Shown here piece by piece: positions 7,087 through 10,685 of a stretch of DNA of 10,685 nt. The DNA is from Oehlia diaphana. Taxonomy: Eukaryota > Glomeromycota > Glomeromycetes > Glomerales > Glomeraceae. Every line of letters begins with the position of its first letter. Position 1 is the first letter of the stretch. Under the pieces are notes generated by a model. It was not told the DNA's origin. It was given only the letters and a program-made list of their open reading frames with translations, and ran no database searches. Location: contig QZLH01000181.1 in the NCBI GenBank assembly GCA_003833135.1, positions 61,449 through 72,133 on the forward strand, written 5' to 3'. The position numbers and the translations under genes were made by a program.

Positions 7087-7989
7087 GAATGCCAAAGAAG
7101 AGGTAAACCAATTGGGAAAAACGAACTACATCCAATTGAAGTGGTAGAACCATGGTATCAAATTGGAATCGATTTTGTTGGACCACTACCTACAACAACT
7201 AATGGAAATAAATACATTATTGTGGCTATGGATTATTTTACAAAATGGCCAGAAGCAAAGCCAGTGAAAGAAACAACTGCTAAAGAAGTATCAAAATTTA
7301 TTTACGAAGATATCATTTGTAGATATGGATGTCCAATGAAAATATTAAGTGATAGAGGAAGTCACTTTAATAATGAAATAATTAGAGATTTAATGGAAAA
7401 ATCCAAGATTAAATGGAAATTTTCTACAAGTTATCACCCAGAAACGAATGGACTTGTTGAAAGAAACAACTGAACATTGAATGAAAAATTATCAAAATTA
7501 TCAACTGATGATAATTGGGATACAAAGATAGCACCAATATTATTTGCTTACAGAAACAAAAAACATAGTTCAACCAGAATTCGACCATTTTATTTAACCT
7601 ATGGAAGAGACGTACGAACAATTATGGATGAAGAAATCAAACAAATCAACTTGAGTGATTGAATAATCGGATTATTGGAAGAATTACCGAAAGTTAGAAG
7701 TACAGCCAAAGAAAATATACAAAATGCTCAATCAAGACAAAAAGAATATCATGACAGGAAAATAATTAAAGAGCATACCTTTGGAATTGGGGACAAAATA
7801 TTACTTTACGATAAAGCCAAAGCACAATGATTATCTGGAAAATTGGAATCAAAATGGTTGGGACCATTTTACATACATGAAATATTACCAAATGGAGCAT
7901 ATAAAATTAAAAATATCAAGGGAATTATCAGAAAAACACCTGTTAATGGAGAACAACTTAAAGCTTATTATACACCAATGAGCAAATGA
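7078..7989 (+). pseudogene. Ty3/gypsy integrase (copy 2), N-terminally truncated, three in-frame TGA
   Basis: The frame starts at TCDECQRRGKP, the second half of the H2C2 finger, and lacks the histidine half. The catalytic core is complete: Asp in GIDFVGPL (near 7171), Asp in ILSDRGSHF and Glu in NGLVERNN. It continues past the point where copy 1 ends, with LTYGRDV, a helical region (AKENIQNAQSRQKEYHDRK) and a C-terminal SH3-like part (FGIGDKILLYDKAKAQ, SKWLGPFYIHEILPNGAYKI), to a TGA at 7987-7989. All of this is one frame broken by TGA at 7471, 7660 and 7828 and by no frameshift. Integrase inserts the element cDNA into the genome in the nucleus; this copy cannot be functional unless the stops are read through. 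Confidence 0.9.
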
Positions 7990-8083
7990 AGAAATGCATG
8001 CTTGATTTAGTGGATAACGAGACCCGAATTCGATTCATTAGATAAATTTAATGAGGTCATTAAATTTTCATGTGGGGGATAGT
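7990..8083 (+). promoter_or_regulatory. 3' non-coding end with polypurine tract
   Basis: Between the integrase stop and the LTR lies a short non-coding stretch ending in TGTGGGGGATAGT (8071-8083). The GGGGGA run is the probable polypurine tract that primes plus-strand cDNA synthesis, right before TGTAATGCC at 8084. Confidence 0.65.
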
Positions 8084-8622
8084 TGTAATGCCGTAGTATA
8101 CATAGTAAATTTATTAATTATGTGGCGCAGTTTTATATTTAAACTTACTGTATAAATTTTAGTTTATTTAATTTAGTTAGTTTAATTTATTTTATCACGT
8201 GAGTCCGAAATGACTCTAAACTAAGATATTAATTGGGGACCAATTAGTGTCCGAAATGACGTAAAATTAGTAGATCGTTTGGATCAGGTGGATGAGTATG
8301 ACAAGTATTACAGTAGATTATTCATTATAATAATGATGCAATGAGTGACCAAAAGGAACCAGTAAAATTAAAGTTCATAAAGAGTGAACAATTATAAAAG
8401 GAAGTAGAATATGACTTCCCCAAAAGAATAATTTTTTTGAGAAGGAAGGAACTAGAATTATTAAAGAACGAATAAATTAATATATTTTTTTTTTTTTGTA
8501 CTAATGTTTTATTTATATTATTAAACCAAGCACATTATTGTATTTATTTATACTATTAATAAAGAGAGATTTTGTTAATATCTAAGGTGGCAACGTGATT
8601 TATCACGGGCTTAGGTATTACA
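8084..8622 (+). mobile_element. 3' LTR of the Ty3/gypsy element
   Basis: The LTR begins TGTAATGCC right after the polypurine tract. The proposed end GGTATTACA (8614-8622) is its inverted repeat at 8 of 9 positions, which includes the usual TG...CA ends. Inside are a TATA-like box TATAAAAG (8393-8400) and AATAAA (8558-8563), as expected for an LTR with its own promoter and polyadenylation signal. The U3 part has two exact 12-base repeats GTCCGAAATGAC (8203-8214, 8249-8260) around an inverted repeat AATTGG-gga-CCAATT (8231-8245). No matching LTR is found near 3036-3941, where the 5' copy should be. The right border is less certain because a hairpin spans it. Confidence 0.6.
8393..8400 (+). promoter_or_regulatory. 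TATA-like box in the 3' LTR
   Basis: TATAAAAG lies about 165 bases before AATAAA (8558-8563), consistent with the U3/R promoter of an LTR. It is assigned from position and consensus only. Confidence 0.45.
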
Positions 8623-8650
8623 CCGGTTAATAACCGTGACCGTTGCCATC
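8586..8650. repeat. Branched inverted repeat at the LTR/flank border
   Basis: The outer arms GGTGGCAACG (8586-8595) and CGTTGCCATC (8641-8650) pair over ten positions with one G-T pair. Between them are two smaller inverted repeats, CGTGAT-tt-ATCACG (8594-8607) and CGGTTA-a-TAACCG (8624-8636). The single strand could fold as a stem with two arms. It does not match tRNA A or B boxes. It overlaps the proposed LTR end at 8622, so either the LTR border is elsewhere or this is a separate small element at the junction. Confidence 0.6.
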
Positions 8651-8660
8651 CCTAATCGCA

Positions 8661-9542
8661 ACCACAAAATCTGCTACTCAGGACTAATCCAATAAATATG
8701 GGTTAATGAAGAAGTAATTGGATCAAATTTCATTGAAAATATCCATCGTGGATCCTCAGTTTTTTATCATGAAGCCTTTTTAATAACATTCCTGCATCTT
8801 TTTCACCTGGTGTTCAGTTGATTCACGTCAAAATTTACTGATGGCATTATAAAGATCCAGTCGGCACATTCTAGTCTTAAATTTTTCTCGAATAATCCGA
8901 TATTGTATTGTTGCATTTACAACAGTTATTAAAATGAATTTCTTCAAGGAACTATTCAAGTAATTTTCGTTATGTTGGAATAAATTGACTTGCTGATGGA
9001 TAACATTCATGTCCAATATGTTGGTAATTGAATTATGTGACTTCAAGATAACCCTTGCTCTTTTTAATCCATATATTAAATAAGATGATACAATTGAAGG
9101 ACCCTTTTAATTAGACTTGGCTTTTCCGGCGACAGCACAAATAAGTTCGCCTCAATACTTCTACCACTACTAATTCGTATTCTATGACCTATAGTAGCAG
9201 CAAATTTCTTCATAAAATTTGCTACATGATCCCAACTTGAAATGTTTTACTGACATACAGTAAATCTTTGAAATGTCACTCTTGTCAGTATTTCTACTTC
9301 TTAGTATGTTTTCATTGCATACATCATCGGACATACTATTCAAGAAAAAAAATCCCACATGTCTTGTTTTTTTTTTGATTTAGACAATGTCATGAAAAAG
9401 GCAAATTTATTACTCGTCTGTCAGTATCAGAAAAATCTTCTGAACTATCGTATGCCAATAAAGTCTCGAACTCTGCATTTTGAATGGTTTCTTTCATATT
9501 TTCTATAAATCGTAGTATTGTAGGATGCTTAATTGTATTTAT
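8661..9542 (-). pseudogene. FAR1/MULE-type transposase relic (N-terminal part)
   Basis: On the - strand several frames together resemble a MULE-type transposase with a FAR1 DNA-binding domain. From high to low coordinates: an acidic leader (9542-9393, YDSSEDFSDTD); SSWDHVANFMKKFAATIGH at about 9240, typical of the FAR1 start; RRTYLC and KKSKGYLEVT (about 9150-9036), the zinc-cluster region; then 9046-8828 with FILITVVNATIQYRIIREKF and RLDLYNAISKF, the helix-turn-helix-like part. Last comes EDPRW...FDPIT...LTHIYWISP and QILW (8757-8662), a MULE core motif. At least three frameshifts and several stops (one TAG in SPE-x-QILW) break it. The catalytic DDE part is missing: homology ends just before the hairpin at 8650. 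It would have cut and moved DNA in the nucleus; it is now dead. Confidence 0.75.
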
Positions 9543-10319
9543 TTAATGAAAGAAAACAAAAGATATGATTCGAAACTGGGATATACTACATTATATATAA
9601 TGATGAGCTCTATGGGAAAAAAAGCTTTCGCCAAGTAACCAATGAATTACGAAATGTATGATATACGTATACATATGATAATTAGCGTGATAAAGACGTG
9701 ATATTTACAAACTGCCACGTATTAATCGTGATATTACAAATTTAAGAATTTTTTGCACGTGATACACTTTGTTTGTATTATACTATGGCAAACTACATTT
9801 TGTCAAAATTTATCTTGTAAAAATCTTCATTATACGAAGAACAGATTCATTTAAATGAAAATCGTCATATAAAGGGTTATTTTTGTATATGCGAGTTATA
9901 AAAATAACTTCATTAAACGATATATAAAATTAATTAGTGATATTCAGTATGACAAGAACTTTTCATATGTTAAATTGAAGATTTATTGTACTGTGAAATT
10001 CATTATATCAAAATTCGCTATGAAAAGAGTTGGATATTTACTTTTTACTGTTTCCTGTACCCTTAAAACTTCCTTTATTTATATACTTTAAGTGATTTTC
10101 ACTAAACTATTTTATTTGATAAGTTAATAAATTGTAATTTTGGAACAGTTACATCAACTTAGCTCTTATTTTAATTATATTAATGTATAGAAAGATAAAA
10201 AAAATATAAACTAGCTCCCCAAATTACGCGCCAAAGACTATAGTAAGTAGCGAATTCAACCCTTTATGTTCTTCATAAATGTTTTTCAAAGAGTACTAAG
10301 AATGATAGAGAAGTAAATT
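9543..10319. other. AT-rich spacer without a recognisable gene
   Basis: I see no protein-like frame on either strand. The spacer contains four copies of CGTGATA at 9686, 9697, 9727 and 9758, two of them extended (CGTGATATTTACAAA and CGTGATATTACAAAT), and palindromes such as ATACGTAT and CACGTG. It separates the MULE relic from the convergent TLDc fragment. Confidence 0.5.
9686..9764 (+). repeat. Four direct copies of CGTGATA
   Basis: Copies are at 9686-9692, 9697-9703, 9727-9733 and 9758-9764, the last inside CACGTGATA. The second and third share a longer tail (ATATTACAAA-like). They may be protein-binding sites or a decayed repeat. Confidence 0.55.
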
Positions 10320-10601
10320 TCAATGACTATCAATTTGAAATACTTCACATTCTTTTACATTGAAATTACTACTAGTTTCTCTAATCGATTTTTCATAAGA
10401 GGATTTTTTACAATAATTACAATAATTATCAGTGAAAAAGTTCAATTCCCATATAACAAGATCATTTTTACCAAATGATGGACCACATAAAGGCCAATTA
10501 GATGTAGCATTTTTTTCATCCACTACACGGCTTAAAATATAATTTTCAATTCTGTCATTGGTAAAAGAAATTATCGGGCATTTACTATTTGGTGATTTAT
10601 G
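10320..10601 (-). pseudogene. TLDc domain protein, C-terminal fragment
   Basis: On the - strand the frame is open from 10601 (after a TAG at 10604-10602) to the stop at 10320. It encodes the end of a TLDc domain: IISFTNDRIENYILSRVVDE, then CGPSFGKNDLVIWELNFF and a C-terminal KECEVFQIDSH. It parallels the TLDc protein at the left edge closely (FNNDRIEDHILSRVMDE, RGPSFGNGDL, EECEVFQIIDQ). The upstream part (SKCP before IISF) no longer resembles the family and no BTB or BACK region fits before the window ends. This is either the last exon of a gene continuing beyond 10685 or a truncated relic. There is no frameshift in its C-terminus. Confidence 0.75.
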
Positions 10602-10685
10602 CTAGTACAACCAGTTACTAAGTCATATATTTGTTACTATGCAATTTTTTAAACGTAATATTCTGTATACATATTATACATATTA

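Noticed and set aside
2910..7830. Nuclear genetic code with TGA read as tryptophan
   Set aside because: Known relatives usually have Arg, not Trp, after the ERFN motif, and the TLDc gene contains normal TGG codons and no internal TGA.
7781..7981. Open frame of 66 residues on the + strand starting MELGTKYYF
   Set aside because: It is a +1 shadow of the integrase C-terminal region, which reads in the original frame with SKWLGPF and NGAYKI motifs.
8586..8650. tRNA gene
   Set aside because: There is a closed stem with arms, but no anticodon-arm geometry, no TTCRA loop and no A/B box match.
9200..9222. Inverted repeat GCAAATTT/AAATTTGC as a hairpin element
   Set aside because: It falls inside the FAR1 coding relic (VANFMKKFAAT), where the repeat arises from codons; no flanking duplication is seen.

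Overview
The window looks like a transposon-rich stretch of a very AT-rich fungal nuclear genome, most likely an arbuscular mycorrhizal fungus (Rhizophagus / Glomeromycotina). The reasons are a BTB-BACK-TLDc gene of the kind that is greatly expanded in those genomes, a T-rich intron end, decayed Ty3/gypsy elements and a MULE/FAR1 transposase relic. The organism is an inference; no rRNA or single-copy marker is present.

Layout. (1) About 1-1200, + strand: last exon of a BTB-BACK-TLDc protein gene, with a probable one-base deletion that replaces its C-terminus. (2) 1198-2258: AT-rich spacer. (3) 2259-3034, +: a Ty3/gypsy integrase fragment, cut off at a single N at 3035. (4) 3036-8622, +: a second Ty3/gypsy element. 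It has a possible 5' LTR/promoter zone with a degenerate minisatellite, a long gag-like region (3942-7085) in several frames, a direct fusion of gag to integrase at about 7073 that removes protease, reverse transcriptase and RNase H, the integrase to 7989, a G-rich polypurine tract and a 3' LTR (about 8084-8622). (5) 8661-9542, - strand: a decayed FAR1/MULE transposase. (6) 9543-10319: AT-rich spacer. (7) 10320-10601, -: C-terminal fragment of a second TLDc gene, facing the first.

The most interesting material is in the 5' half of the second element. Upstream of its ordinary Gag lies an unrecognised coding region with three helical repeats and two zinc-ribbon-like motifs of identical spacing (CxxC-x15-CxxC, 94 residues apart). 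That region is interrupted by a 143-bp MITE-like insertion with imperfect terminal inverted repeats and a perfect 9-bp target duplication. Removing the insert plus one duplication rejoins the two flanking reading frames exactly.

The retroelement appears non-autonomous: no polymerase, several frameshifts, and mostly TGA in-frame stops, one of them shared by both integrase copies. The genes here do not form a pathway. The window shows two TLDc genes or gene fragments around a nest of mobile-element debris.
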